Source: Phymorhynchus buccinoides
Lineage: Eukaryota > Mollusca > Gastropoda > Neogastropoda > Raphitomidae
Assembly (NCBI GenBank): GCA_017654935.2
Contig: CM065700.1
Span: 49,850,991-49,914,990 of the forward strand
Direction: 5' to 3'
Length of the DNA: 64,000 nt
This document shows, one piece after another, positions 11,701 to 22,859 of the stretch. How positions within the stretch are numbered: position 1 is the stretch's first letter; each line of letters opens with the position of its first letter. The translations under genes and the position numbers were made by a program. The notes beneath the pieces were generated by a model. The model made no database searches and was not told the origin of the DNA. It saw only the letters and a program-made list of their open reading frames with translations.

Positions 11701-14700
11701 AAGGCAGAAAGACAGTAGATGACAGATAGCAAAGAACAAAGAAGGAGAATGGACCAGTAAGGCAGAAAGACAGTAGATGACAGATAGCAAAGAACAAAGA
11801 AGGAGAATGGACCAGTAAGGCAGAAAGATAGTAGATGACAGATAGCAAAGAACAAAGAAGGAGAATGGACCAGTAAGGCAGAAAGACAGTAGATGACAGA
11901 TAGCAAAGAACAAAGAAGGAGAATGGACCAGTAAGGCAGAAAGATAGTAGATGACAGATAGCAAAGAACAAAGAAGGAGAATGGACCAGTAAGGCAGAAA
12001 GACAGTAGATGACAGATAGCAAAGAACAAAGAAGGAGAATGGACCAGTAAGGCAGAAAGACAGTAGATGACAGATAGCAAAGAACAAAGAAGGAGAATGG
12101 ACCAGTAAGGCAGAAAGATAGTAGATGACAGATAGCAAAGAACAAAGAAGGAGAATGGACCAGTAAGGCAGAAAGACAGTAGATGACAGATAGCAAAGAA
12201 CAAAGAAGGAGAATGGACCAGTAAGGCAGAGAGATAGTAGATGACAGATAGCAAAGAACAAAGAAGGAGAATGGACCAGTAAGGCAGAGAGACAGTAGAT
12301 GACAGATAGCAAAGAACAAAGAAGGAGAATGGACCAGTAAGGCAGAAAGACAGTAGATGACAGATAGCAAAGAACAAAGAAGGAGAATGGACCAGTAAGG
12401 CAGAGAGATAGCAGATGACAGCAAGCAAAGAACAAAGAAGAGAGAATGGACCAGTAAGGCAGAGAGACAGTAGATGACAGATAGCAAAGAACAAAGAAGG
12501 AGAGTGGACCAGTAAGGCAGAGAGATAGTAGATGACAGATAGCAAAGAACAAAGAAGGAGAGTGGACCAGTAAGGCAGAAAGACAGTAGATGACAGATAG
12601 CAAAGAACAAAGAAGGAGAATGGACCAGTAAGGCAGAGAGACAGTAGATGACAGATAGCAAAGAACAAAGAAGGAGAGTGGACCAGTAAGGCAGAAAGAC
12701 AGTAGATGACAGATAGCAAAGAACAAAGGAAGGAGAATGGACCAGTAAGGCAGAAAGACAGTAGATGACAGATAGCAAAGAACAAAGAAGGAGAATGGAC
12801 CAGTAAGGCAGAAAGACAGTAGATGACAGATAGCAAAGAACAAAGGAAGGAGAATGGACCAGTAAGGCAGAAAGACAGTAGATGACAGATAGCAAAGAAC
12901 AAAGGAAGGAGAGTGGACCAGTAAGGCAGAAAGACAGTAGATGACAGATAGCAAAGAACAAAGAAGGAGAATGGACCAGTAAGGCAGAAAGACAGTAGAT
13001 GACAGATAGCAAAGAACAAAGAAGGAGAATGGACCAGTAAGGCAGAGAGATAGTAGATGACAGATAGCAAAGAACAAAGAAGGAGAATGGACCAGTAAGG
13101 CAGAAAGACAGTAGATGACAGATAGCAAAGAACAAAGAAGGAGAGTGGACCAGTAAGGCAGAGAGACAGTAGATGACAGATAGCAAAGAACAAAGAAGGA
13201 GAATGGACCAGTAAGGCAGAAAGATAGTAGATGACAGATAGCAAAGAACAAAGGAAGGAGAATGGACCAGTAAGGCAGAGAGACAGTAGATGACAGATAG
13301 CAAAGAACAAAGAAGGAGAGTGGACCAGTAAGGCAGAAAGACAGTAGATGACAGATAGCAAAGAACAAAGGAAGGAGAATGGACCAGTAAGGCAGAAAGA
13401 CAGTAGATGACAGATAGCAAAGAACAAAGGAAGGAGAATGGACCAGTAAGGCAGAAAGACAGTAGATGACAGCAAGCAAAGAACAAAGAAGGAGAGTGGA
13501 CCAGTAAGGCAGAGAGACAGTAGATGACAGATAGCAAAGAACAAAGGAAGGAGAATGGACCAGTAAGGCAGAGAAGACAGTAGATGACAGATAGCAAAGA
13601 ACAAAGGAAGGAGAATGGACCAGTAAGGCAGAAAGACAGTAGATGACAGATAGCAAAGAACAAAGAAGGAGAGTGGACCAGTAAGGCAGAAAGACAGTAG
13701 ATGACAGATAGCAAAGAACAAAGGAAGGAGAATGGACCAGTAAGGCAGAAAGACAGTAGATGACAGATAGCAAAGAACAAAGGAAGGAGAATGGACCAGT
13801 AAGGCAGAAAGACAGTAGATGACAGATAGCAAAGAACAAAGGAAGGAGAATGGACCAGTAAGGCAGAAAGACAGTAGATGACAGATAGCAAAGAACAAAG
13901 GAAGGAGAATGGACCAGTAAGGCAGAAAGACAGTAGATGACAGATAGCAAAGAACAAAGAAGGAGAGTGGACCAGTAAGGCAGAAAGACAGTAGATGACA
14001 GATAGCAAAGAACAAAGAAGGAGAATGGACCAGTAAGGCAGAAAGACAGTAGATGACAGATAGCAAAGAACAAAGAAGGAGAGTGGACCAGTAAGGCAGA
14101 AAGACAGTAGATGACAGATAGCAAAGAACAAAGGAAGGAGAATGGACCAGTAAGGCAGAAAGACAGTAGATGACAGATAGCAAAGAACAAAGAAGGAGAG
14201 TGGACCAGTAAGGCAGAAAGACAGTAGATGACAGATAGCAAAGAACAAACAAGGAGAGATGGACCAGTAAGGCAGAGAGACAGTAGATGACAGATAGCAA
14301 AGAACAAAGGAAGGAGAATGGACCAGTAAGGCAGAAAGACAGTAGATGACAGATAGCAAAGAACAAAGAAGGAGAATGGACCAGTAAGGCAGAAAGACAG
14401 TAGATGACAGATAGCAAAGAACAAAGAAGGAGAATGGACCAGTAAGGCAGAAAGACAGTAGATGACAGATAGCAAAGAACAAAGAAGGAGAATGGACCAG
14501 TAAGGCAGAAAGACAGTAGATGACAGATAGCAAAGAACAAAGAAGGAGAATGGACCAGTAAGGCAGAAAGACAGTAGATGACAGAGAAAGCAAAGAACAA
14601 AGGAAGGAGAGTGGACCAGTAAGGCAGAAAGACAGTAGATGACAGATAGCAAAGAACAAAGAAGGAGAGTGGACCAGTAAGGCAGAAAGACAGTAGATGA

Positions 14701-17030
14701 CAGATAGCAAAGAACAAAGGAAGGAGAATGGACCAGTAAGGCAGAAAGACAGTAGATGACAGATAGCAAAGAACAAAGAAGGAGAATGGACCAGTAAGGC
14801 AGAAAGACAGTAGATGACAGATAGCAAAGAACAAAGAAGGAGAATGGACCAGTAAGGCAGAAAGACAGTAGATGACAGATAGCAAAGAACAAAGGAAGGA
14901 GAGTGGACCAGTAAGGCAGGAGACAGTAGATGACCAGTAAGGCAGAAAGACAGTAGATGACAGATAGCAAAGAACAAAGAAGGAGAATGGACCAGTAAGG
15001 CAGAAAGACAGTAGATGACAGATAGCAAAGAACAAAGAAGGAGAGTGGACCAGTAAGGCAGAAAGACAGTAGATGACAGATAGCAAAGAACAAAGAAGGA
15101 GAGTGGACCAGTAAGGCAGAAAGACAGTAGATGACAGATAGCAAAGAACAAAGGAAGGAGAATGGACCAGTAAGGCAGAAAGACAGTAGATGACAGATAG
15201 CAAAGAACAAAGAAGGAGAATGGACCAGTAAGGCAGAAAGACAGTAGATGACAGATAGCAAAGAACAAAGAAGGAGAATGGACCAGTAAGGCAGAAAGAC
15301 AGTAGATGACAGATAGCAAAGAACAAAGAAGGAGAATGGACCAGTAAGGCAGAAAGACAGTAGATGACAGATAGCAAAGAACAAAGAAAGAGAATGGACC
15401 AGTAAGGCAGAAAGATAGTAGATGACAGATAGCAAAGAACAAAGAAGGAGAATGGACCAGTAAGGCAGAAAGACAGTAGATGACAGATAGCAAAGAACAA
15501 AGAAGGAGAATGGACCAGTAAGGCAGAAAGACAGTAGATGACAGCAAGCAAAGAACAAAGAAGGAGAATGGACCAGTAAGGCAGAAAGACAGTAGATGAC
15601 AGATAGCAAAGAACAAAGAAGGAGAGTGGACCAGTAAGGCAGAAAGATAGTAGATGACAGATAGCAAAGAACAAAGAAGGAGAATGGACCAGTAAGGCAG
15701 AAAGATAGTAGATGACAGATAGCAAAGAACAAAGAAGGAGAGTGGACCAGTAAGGCAGAAAGATACCAGATGACAGATAGCAAAGAACAAAGAAGGAGAA
15801 TGGACCAGTAAGGCAGAAGATAGTAGATGACAGATAGCAAAGAAGAATGGACCAGTAAGGCAGAAAGGAGTAGATGACACCAGTAAGGCAGAGGCAGAAG
15901 ACAGTAGATGACAGATAGCAAAGAACAAAGAAGGAGAATGGACCAGTAAGGCAGAAAGATAGTAGATGACAGATAGCAAAGAACAAAGAAGGAGAATGGA
16001 CCAGTAAGGCAGAGAGATAGTAGATGACAGATAGCAAAGAACAAAGAAGGAGAGTGGACCAGTAAGGCAGAAAGATAGTAGATGACAGATAGCAAAGAAC
16101 AAAGAAGGAGAGTGGACCAGTAAGGCAGAAAGACAGTAGATGACAGATAGCAAAGAACAAAGAAGGAGAGTGGACCAGTAAGGCAGAGAGACAGTAGATG
16201 ACAGATAGCAAAGAACAAAGAAGGAGAATGGACCAGTAAGGCAGAAAGACAGTAGATGACAGATAGCAAAGAACAAAGAAGGAGAATGGACCAGTAAGGC
16301 AGAAAGACAGTAGATGACAGATAGCAAAGAACAAAGAAGGAGAATGGACCAGTAAGGCAGAAAGACAGTAGATGATAGCAGAAGGAGAATGGACCAAAGC
16401 AGAAAGAAGTAGACAGGAGAATGGACCAGTAAGGCAGAAAGACAGTAAATGACAGATAGCAAAGAACAAAGAAGGAGAGTGGACCAGTAAGGCAGAAAGA
16501 CAGTAGATGACAGATAGCAAAGAACAAAGGAAGGAGAATGGACCAGTAAGGCAGAGAGACAGTAGATGACAGATAGCAAAGAACAAAGAAGGAGAATGGA
16601 CCAGTAAGGCAGAAAGACAGTAGATGACAGATAGCAAAGAACAAAGAAGGAGAATGGACCAGTAAGGCAGAGAGACAGTAGATGACAGCAAAGACAAACA
16701 AAGAAGGAGAATGGACCAGTAAGGCAGAGAGACAGTAGATGACAGATAACAAAGGGAAAAGGCAGTCAAACAGAGTGACAGATTATAGAAAGTAACAAGC
16801 ACAGATCTTCCGGATGTTGGGGGAACTATCTGTACAAAAGACTCCCTGGTATCCCCGTGGGGGTGAGGGGTGGGGTGTTGTGTGATATAGCTATTCCAGC
16901 CAGTGGTACACAGCGTGAACAGACATATAGACACATGTGCAGTGAATATATGTATAAAACTATACTGAATTGTTTCTGTCTGTTTCAGATCGAAGAAGAC
17001 GATATAGATGACATGGGAGAGAAGAAATAG
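3959..17030 (+). CDS. DENR: Density-regulated protein (DENR), complete spliced CDS, 198 aa
   Basis: DENR pairs with MCTS1 and acts on the 40S ribosomal subunit in the cytoplasm, in recycling of post-termination complexes and reinitiation after upstream ORFs. Exons join as 3959-4058, 4538-4557, 6239-6329, 7584-7702, 7986-8070, 8563-8702 and 16989-17030, with GT donors and AG acceptors, 597 nt in total. The protein has a four-cysteine cluster (C32, C35, C42, C51) like the metal-binding N-terminus of the family. A Lys/Gly-rich linker follows at about residues 71-110. A SUI1/eIF1 fold spans about 115-190, with [13 protein letters not shown] and [10 protein letters not shown] recall the human protein as also 198 aa. 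The start lies in AACCATGG, a good initiation context. The last intron holds two large arrays. Confidence 0.95.
4143..4297. mobile_element. MITE, mariner-like CTATAAGG family, copy 1
   Basis: The left end resembles ATTTTTCTGACTATAA and the right end is TTATAGTCCAAAAAATAC, an inverted pair. Related copies lie at 27950-28099, 31020-31116 and 51626-51914. The copy at 51626 has the best preserved ends. Confidence 0.65.
4538..4557 (+). CDS. DENR: DENR coding exon 2, a 20-nt microexon
   Basis: Lies between TTTCAG and GTGAGT and codes VCSMPIE with the split codon. It restores the frame from phase 1 to phase 0 and supplies C35. A 20-nt constitutive exon is very short. It is followed at once by a long (CT)n tract. 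Confidence 0.9.
4589..4718. repeat. (CT)n microsatellite in DENR intron 2
   Basis: About 130 bp of CT dinucleotides with few interruptions, starting 31 bases after the microexon donor. Confidence 0.95.
5273..5790. repeat. Tandem ~160-bp repeat with long G runs
   Basis: About three copies containing GTGAACTACTGAACAGAATC. Each ends in a G run; the longest are 30 Gs at 5596-5625 and about 29 at 5749-5777. The unit may derive from a dispersed element. The first copy is more diverged. Confidence 0.85.
6239..6329 (+). CDS. DENR: DENR coding exon 3
   Basis: Codes [19 protein letters not shown] and ends in phase 1 at AAAG|GTACTT. It carries C42 and C51. Confidence 0.93.
6691..7242. repeat. 110-bp tandem repeat, 5 copies, DENR intron 3
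   Basis: Units start at 6691, 6801, 6911, 7021 and 7131 with TAATGTAAAGATAATAATCA. They are almost identical, which suggests recent expansion. Confidence 0.95.
7288..7467. mobile_element. Tigger/pogo-like MITE
   Basis: Inverted ends TACAGTGGAACCTCCCTTAT and its complement, ending CACTGTA, with flanking TA. The CAGTGGAACCTC start is typical of pogo/Tigger elements. The left end has the CCTTATAAGACC unit repeated three times. Confidence 0.75.
7584..7702 (+). CDS. DENR: DENR coding exon 4
   Basis: Codes the acidic then Gly-rich and Lys/Arg-rich linker ending [11 protein letters not shown]. The acceptor is TTGCAG and the donor GTGGGT. This is the least conserved part of the protein. Confidence 0.9.
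7742..7962. repeat. (GT)n-rich ~65-bp tandem repeat, DENR intron 4
   Basis: About three copies of GTGCGCACATTTTTGTTTGT with GTATATGTGGGTGGG, filling most of the intron. Confidence 0.8.
7986..8070 (+). CDS. DENR: DENR coding exon 5, start of SUI1 domain
   Basis: Codes [20 protein letters not shown] and VVGLASY. The acceptor is CTGCAG, the donor GTCAGT, and it ends in phase 1. Confidence 0.93.
8071..8562. other. DENR intron 5, nothing else seen
   Basis: Mixed sequence between exons 5 and 6. I see no coding frame, repeat or inverted ends. Confidence 0.5.
8563..8702 (+). CDS. DENR: DENR coding exon 6, core of SUI1 domain
   Basis: Codes [15 protein letters not shown] through DILPEKWSQ. The donor at 8703 is GTCAGT. 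The last ~80 nt and this donor are the source of the downstream 119-bp array. A later diverged copy at 10621-10699 has the stronger donor GTAAGT, but reading on to it would cross stops. Confidence 0.92.
8624..10366 (+). repeat. 119-bp exon-edge array: DENR exon 6 end plus donor, 15 copies
   Basis: Starting in true exon 6, the unit is the last ~80 nt of the exon, from AGAGGACGAGATAGTG to GGTCACAG, then GTCAGTCATGCGTTGCATTG and a short intron piece. The period is exactly 119 bp, from 8701 to 10367. The true exon is the first copy. The next 13 copies keep the GTCAGT donor and the 15th reads GTAATA. The copies lack the exon's acceptor and its first part, so none is a whole exon. Units differ by only a few bases, such as ATCCAG or ATACAG. 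Confidence 0.95.
10380..10490. repeat. (TTGTA)n-like pentanucleotide repeat
   Basis: Runs of GTATTGTATTGTGTTGTATT follow the 119-bp array. They probably expanded from the GTAATGTGTTGTATT in the unit. Confidence 0.85.
10497..10567 (+). pseudogene. Diverged copy of DENR exon 6 end
   Basis: Codes [20 protein letters not shown] then TTACAG|GTGAGT. It differs from the array consensus at several sites, so it is older than the homogeneous array. It has no acceptor of its own. Confidence 0.85.
10621..10699 (+). pseudogene. Further copy of DENR exon 6 end with strong donor
   Basis: Carries GAGGATGAGATAGTG through GGTCACAG|GTAAGT. Its donor fits the consensus better than the true one at 8703. It is the 17th exon-6 edge in the intron. 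Confidence 0.85.
10826..16786. mobile_element. Dispersed element containing the expanded 58-bp array
   Basis: The flanks CATCATGCTGCCGTTAT (10826 on) and GACAGATTAT (to 16786) match the ends of the ~185-bp single-copy element at 31122-31306. The array therefore grew inside a copy of this element. Confidence 0.8.
10918..16745. repeat. 58-bp minisatellite, about 100 copies, DENR intron 6
   Basis: The unit contains AAAGACAGTAGATGACAGAT then AGCAAAGAACAAAGAAGG and GAGAATGGACCAGTAAGG. It is usually 58 bp, or 59 with GGAAGG. Common variants are AAAGACAGT or AGAGATAGT and GAATGG or GAGTGG. Broken units occur near 14920-14940, 15830-15900 and 16375-16430. All three minus-strand frames are open for about 1900-2000 codons. 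This is because the unit has no minus-strand stop in any frame and 58 is not a multiple of 3. These are not genes. Confidence 0.97.
16989..17030 (+). CDS. DENR: DENR coding exon 7 with stop
   Basis: Codes [13 protein letters not shown] and TAG after a TGTTTCAG acceptor. This acidic C-terminal tail is typical of DENR. Confidence 0.94.
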   Translation: MEEDDIDDMGEKK

Positions 17031-17158
17031 CTGCCGTCATCATGGGTGACAAATGCAATTTCATTGGGGGGGGGGGGGGGGGGGGTCTGCAATTTTTGTT
17101 GTGTTGTGTGATGTTAGCTCAAACTGTGCTGCTTCCCGCTGTGTGTGAACTGGGATGA

Positions 17159-17164
17159 AATAAA
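17159..17164 (+). promoter_or_regulatory. Candidate DENR polyadenylation signal
   Basis: AATAAA lies 129 nt after the DENR stop. The short 3'UTR contains a G run at about 17066-17086. Confidence 0.6.
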
Positions 17165-18480
17165 TTGTACAGACCTTATGCCTTGGTCTTGATGATTGTG
17201 CATAGAATGCGTGTGTTAGTGGTGTACCTACAAATGAAGTGTCAATGTGTTCATGGTTATAATTTATATCATCCATTCCTATGAGCATGCTGTTGTCTAC
17301 TAGCACAAAAGGAAGAATATGATTTGGTATTTAAGTACATGTGTTTGCATAAGATTCATGCATCACATGTGAAACCTCGGTGCCAAGCATCTCTCCAGTT
17401 TTAGAAAATGGACTCGGAACCTCATTCTCATTCTTTGAATCTCATTCTTTGGGAAAACTCAATACTAAGAATAGTTCATTTTTTTCACTTTAGTTCAGTG
17501 TTCTAAGCCATCCACTGGTGGAACTCCTAAGTCAGTCATTCTGAGTTCCAACTTTCAATCGTAATCAAGTTAATATGCCATAGCCCCCAAACCAGTTGTC
17601 ACTAGGGAACAATGTCCGGCCATCTAGAGGCAACCAAGAGGAGACTGCACTACTGCTGAGTCACTTTGATGGAGTTCACTGGAACCTGTTCTGAGCTAAC
17701 ATATGCAGGACACCACCTACTAAGCCCCCTCCCTACTTAGGCTTAGTCGCAGAGCCAGCGTGAATGACGTCTTCCACCAAGGGCGCCACCACATCCATCC
17801 CATGGTGGCTCGTTTAAATGAACACAACAAATTAAAACAGTCAAAATTGAAACCCAAAAAGAACACAAATGAACACAAGAAAAAAACATCAAAGCCAAAA
17901 AACAACAGCAACTTACACCAACAAACAAGCAAACTGAACAAGAAAACTTTACAACCATCGGTCAAAAATACCAAGATGTAATCGACAACACAACACTAGA
18001 TCGAGGCAAGCTCTGCAGTCAAAAGTAGACCAAAAGTACAAGTGTGTCCCCTTCACAGAAGAAAACTAAAAGAGAACAAAAGTAAAGAAGTATAGAAATG
18101 GTATTGTTCATAACAACCAAAGTGACAGTAACTGTTGTTCTCCAAGACAACGGCTGGCTGGCTAAGCCCACCACAACAATCTTCATCTTGTTGCATCCCC
18201 ACCCTCCCTTGAACATTTTTGAGTTGAACATTTTCACTGAGAAGCAACATTCTGCCATTCCCTAGAAAGGGGTAGAGGTAGGATCAGCCTAGGGTTATTT
18301 TCATAAAACTGAAAACAGCAGACTGAGATTGAGGGCCATAAACATGAGGGTGTGTTTGCCCAGGACTGTCCTATGATCCAATTCTGACATTTACCTAATG
18401 TTGCACCAAAGAACGGCTGTTTCTTGCCGTTAATTTGTCATCTTTGCTTTAGCTGACATAATGGGCATCGTCGCCAATGT
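17165..18480. other. Intergenic, no gene seen
   Basis: Downstream of DENR. The longer frames at 17720-17981 on both strands are low-complexity (Asn/Lys or Phe/Leu/Cys rich) and show no family features. I see no repeats beyond short A-rich runs. Confidence 0.5.
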
Positions 18481-18610
18481 ATAAGGGCGCGTACACACAT
18501 ACGTGGAAGTTCCGTGCGGAAACCCTGTGTATAAGTACAAGAAAGAAGGAAAAAATAAGCGCATGACTTTCTGTACGGTAATTCTGCTTATATGTGTATG
18601 TGCGCTTAGG
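18481..18610. mobile_element. Possible small MITE
   Basis: Imperfect inverted ends, ATAAGGGCGCGTACACACAT against TATATGTGTATGTGCGCTTA. About 130 bp long with no target duplication that I can settle. Confidence 0.35.
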
Positions 18611-18759
18611 GACAATTGTGACAATTTTTCATTACAAAGTGTATAGTAGTTTAGGCTGGAAACTCAGAAGTAATTGTTTATACACACACTAACTGACAGA
18701 AACTCACAGTCACATGCCTTTGTTCCTATGGTAATGCAGTCCTGTTCCAACGAATTGGA

Positions 18760-18768
<9 letters not shown>

Positions 18769-18846
<78 letters not shown>
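18769..18846. repeat. (CT)n microsatellite
   Basis: About 78 bp of CT followed by a short CA tract. Confidence 0.95.
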
Positions 18847-18849
<3 letters not shown>

Positions 18850-18974
18850 TACACACACACATATCCGGAGAAGATTAAAATATCGAAAATTTGGTGTTTT
18901 TAAAGCAGTTGTTGGTGTGTTTCTATCTTGACATACACACACACACACTTTTTTCATGTTTATAGATGGCTTGA

Positions 18975-19268
18975 GCACCACACAAACAAATACACAAGTG
19001 CAGAGTGACATTATTTGATTGACGAGACAAAACAACATGTAATATTTCAACAAAAATGTCTTTTTCTAACAGCATAGACAACACAACAATACTTCCCCTC
19101 TTCACAGTCGAACAGTCTCCAAATCAAAGATCTCCAAGTTGAAAAAGACATTTCTGTTGAAATATTACATATTCTGTTTTGTCTCGTCATTAAAATAACG
19201 TCACTCTGCACTTGTGTTTGTGGGGTACTTTGGCCAATGACGTTGCAGTCTGTTTCATTTTTTGTTTT
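18975..19268. mobile_element. Palindromic insert flanked by 16-bp direct repeats
   Basis: TTTATAGATGGCTTGA occurs at 18959-18974 and again at 19269-19284. Between them, 18982-19068 and 19140-19222 are inverted copies sharing AAGTGCAGAGTGAC and TAATATTTCAACA. The arms are about 80 bp with some mismatches and the spacer is about 70 bp. A 16-bp duplication is too long for common cut-and-paste elements, so the class is unclear. Confidence 0.7.
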
Positions 19269-19647
19269 TTTATAGATGGCTTGATGAAAAAAAGCATAAT
19301 AGTTTCTTATTCAATGTCCATCTCTAAATATAATTTTGACTTTCACACACACACACACACACACAGAGTTTAAGGACGGAGTTAATTGAATGATGTGAGC
19401 TTTGAGAAGTGCAAAATAATGTGTCAAATCAACACCTGGGATAGCAGAAAATTACGTCTGTGCATCAAAACTAGGTCAGGTCAGGGGCAAGTTTCACAAG
19501 GGCTAACGTTGCGTAGTGTGAGCGCAAATCGACAAAACGGTACTAAGAAACACCTCTTTCACCGACGTTTGCCAAAAACGATTTGTGGCTGTCATCGAGC
19601 TACAGTCCCAGTCCACATATTTGTGTCGTTTCCGTTTATGCCTGCTT

Positions 19648-19682
19648 CGGTAAAGGTCAAGATGTGCCACCCACCTTTCATT
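19648..19682 (+). mobile_element. Terminal fragment of the GGTAAAGGT MITE family
   Basis: CGGTAAAGGTCAAGATGTGC then CACCC matches the ends of the full elements at 24713-25099 and 58986-59387. Confidence 0.55.
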
Positions 19683-19689
19683 TGATATA

Positions 19690-20262
19690 CACATCCAGAA
19701 CTGCATCAATAAAGCAAACCAAATGATAGGATTGATTAAAAGAACATTTATCAGTATTGATCATGATATTTTTTATTAAATTATACAAAGCTTTAGTTAG
19801 ACCGCACTTGAGTATGGCAACATTATTTGGGCTCCAAAATTTAAGTACCAGTCAGTAGCAATTGAAAGGGTGCAGCGTAGAGCTACAAAACTTGTTAAAG
19901 CATGCAAAAGCATGGGTTATTACCACAGATTACAGTACATTAATTTATTTTCACTTAAAGGAAGGAGAACAAGGGGAGATATTATAGAAACTTATAAAAT
20001 ATTCAACAATCATGTGGATTTGTCCTGGAGTCATTTCTTTTCATCTCCTCAATACAATATGACTAGAAACGCCTGTGGTAAAGTTTTTGTTAAAAGATAT
20101 AATACTAACATAAGAAAAAAATGTTTTGGTAACAGAATTACTAACATGTGGAACGAATTGCCTACTGACATAAAATGTGCACCTCATACCAATATGTTTA
20201 AAAATCGTCTGGATGCATTACCAACATTTTTAGAAGTTTTTAGAAGCTATGACTAATAATGA
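19690..20262 (+). pseudogene. LINE ORF2 C-terminal fragment, family A, copy 1
   Basis: Codes pieces like NQMIGLIKRTFISIDHD, then after a frameshift near 19770 LYKALVRP and the intact stretch AIERVQRRATKLVKACKSMG. It ends near GNRITNMWNELP and NMFKNRLD. This is the tail after reverse transcriptase in CR1/Jockey-type LINEs. It sits head-to-tail with the longer copy that follows. Confidence 0.8.
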
Positions 20263-21890
20263 TTTATGATGAAGATAAAGCAGAGGTCATAACAGATATA
20301 CCTAATCTAGAAGTGTGCATTAATTCTAATGGGATATCAGTTTCTGACATAAGAGTTACCCCTTTAGCAGTTGAAAAAAACCCTTAGGGAGTTAGATGCT
20401 TCAAAAGCACAGGGTCCAGACGGCATACCTCCACGAGTCTTAAAATAATTAGCAAAAGAACTATCCCTTCCACTAACCTTACTCTTTAATAAGTCCTTAG
20501 AATCTGGTGCGATTCCCACTGACTGGAAACAAGCTGATGTAACTGCCATTTTTAAAAAGGGTTCCAGATCTGATCCTGGAAATTATAGACCTGTTAGTTT
20601 GACATGTATAGCATGCAAGATCCTTGAGTCATTATAGAGATGCGATTGTAAATCATATGCATGACAACAAATTGTATACAAAATGTCAACATGGCTTTAG
20701 AAGTAAAAGATCATGTACCACCCAGCTTATGGAAGTCATGGAGGAACTAACAGAGTTATTAGATAATGGTTATCCAGTGGACATAATTTATTTAGATTTT
20801 AGAAAGGCACTTGATAGTGTACCACATAATAGATTATTAATGAAAGTTAAGTCTTATGGCATAGTTGGACATGTTCATAATTGGATTAAGGACTTTTTAA
20901 CCAATAGAGCTCAAAAGGTTAGGATTGGAGACAACTATTCATTTGTAGCCAATGTACTCAGTGGAATCCCTCAGGGTAGCATCCTTGGACCCATTCTCTT
21001 TACTATTTTTTATTAATGATCTTCCTGAGTGTGTAGAATCTCCATGTAAAATATTTGCTGATGATACAAACATGTTTAACAAATCATGTAACTGTCAGTT
21101 ACTTCAGCAAGATTTAAACAAACTACAGGACTGGACTACTAAATGGAATTTATATTTTAATACAGATAAATGCAAGGTTATGCATGCTGGTAGGAAAAAT
21201 CCAAACAAAGATTATACTATGACTAAGAACGATGTCCCCGTTTCATTAATAACATGTGAGAAGGAGAAGGATTTGGGAATTATATTTGATAAAGATTTAT
21301 CTTTTGATGCACATATCCAAAGCTGCGTAAATAAAGCGAACAAAATGATAGGGTTAATTAAAAGAACATTTATTAATATTGATTATGACATATTTACCAA
21401 ACTATATAAAGCACTAGTAAGGCCACATTTAGAGTATGGAAACAATAATTATATGGTATCCTAAATATAAATATCAATCAGTAGCTATTGAAAAAGTTCA
21501 ACGAAGGGCTTCAAAGCTTGTTAAAAAAAATGCAGAAATATGACTTATGAAAACAGACTTCTTTATCTTAATCTCTATTCCCTTAAAGGTAGAATAGTCA
21601 GGGGAGACCTGGTTGAAGCATATAAAATATTTAATGGTCATGTTGATTTGTCATGGGATGATTTCTTTAAATCTGTACAGTATGATATAACAAGGAATTC
21701 ATATGGTAAGGGTTTTCATTAAGCAATATAACACTAACATTAAAAAATATTGTTTTACTAACAGAATTGCTAACCTATGAAATGATTTACCAGTGGACCT
21801 AAAATGTGCACCCAATACTAATACATTCAAAAATCGTCTAGATAATCATCCAAAATTTATAAATATATTTAGAAGCATTGATTAAAATTG
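20263..21890 (+). pseudogene. LINE reverse transcriptase fragment, family A, copy 2, disrupted
   Basis: 5'-truncated ORF2. In order it shows DASKAQGPDGIPPRVLK, GNYRPVSLT, YLDFRKALDSVPHNRLL, LSGIPQGSILGPILF, FADDTNMF with the catalytic Asp pair, and LYKALVRPHLEYGN. A stop follows PRVLK (near 20447), and frameshifts lie near 20628, 21010, 21445 and 21520. It is therefore inactive. The motif pattern fits the CR1/Jockey group. Confidence 0.88.
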
Positions 21891-22010
21891 CATGATAGGA
21901 AAATTCAACCGATTACACCTTGATCAAAGATACAAAATAAAAATTGATGATTCGATGGGACTGCCATAAAGCTTGACGGCTTATTTAGTCCCTACCCCTA
22001 CTACTACTAC
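21891..22010 (+). mobile_element. LINE family A 3' end with stem-loop and (CTA)n tail
   Basis: Contains GATGGGACTG, then AAGCTTGACGGCTTATTTAG, TCCCTAC and a CTA/CTACT tail. Related 3' ends are at 23790-23870 and 59490-59535, with a diverged one at 50505-50560. Confidence 0.75.
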
Positions 22011-22790
<780 letters not shown>

Positions 22791-22859
22791 AACACAGCAC
22801 AAACCTCTTAAATCAATCTTCCCTCACGTGCACACAACGATAGACAACTGATCAAATAT

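Noticed and set aside
10865..16934. Three minus-strand frames of 1904-2014 codons that look like a giant membrane protein
   Set aside because: They are the three frames of one 58-bp minisatellite on the strand opposite DENR, with no start context, family or non-repeat domain.
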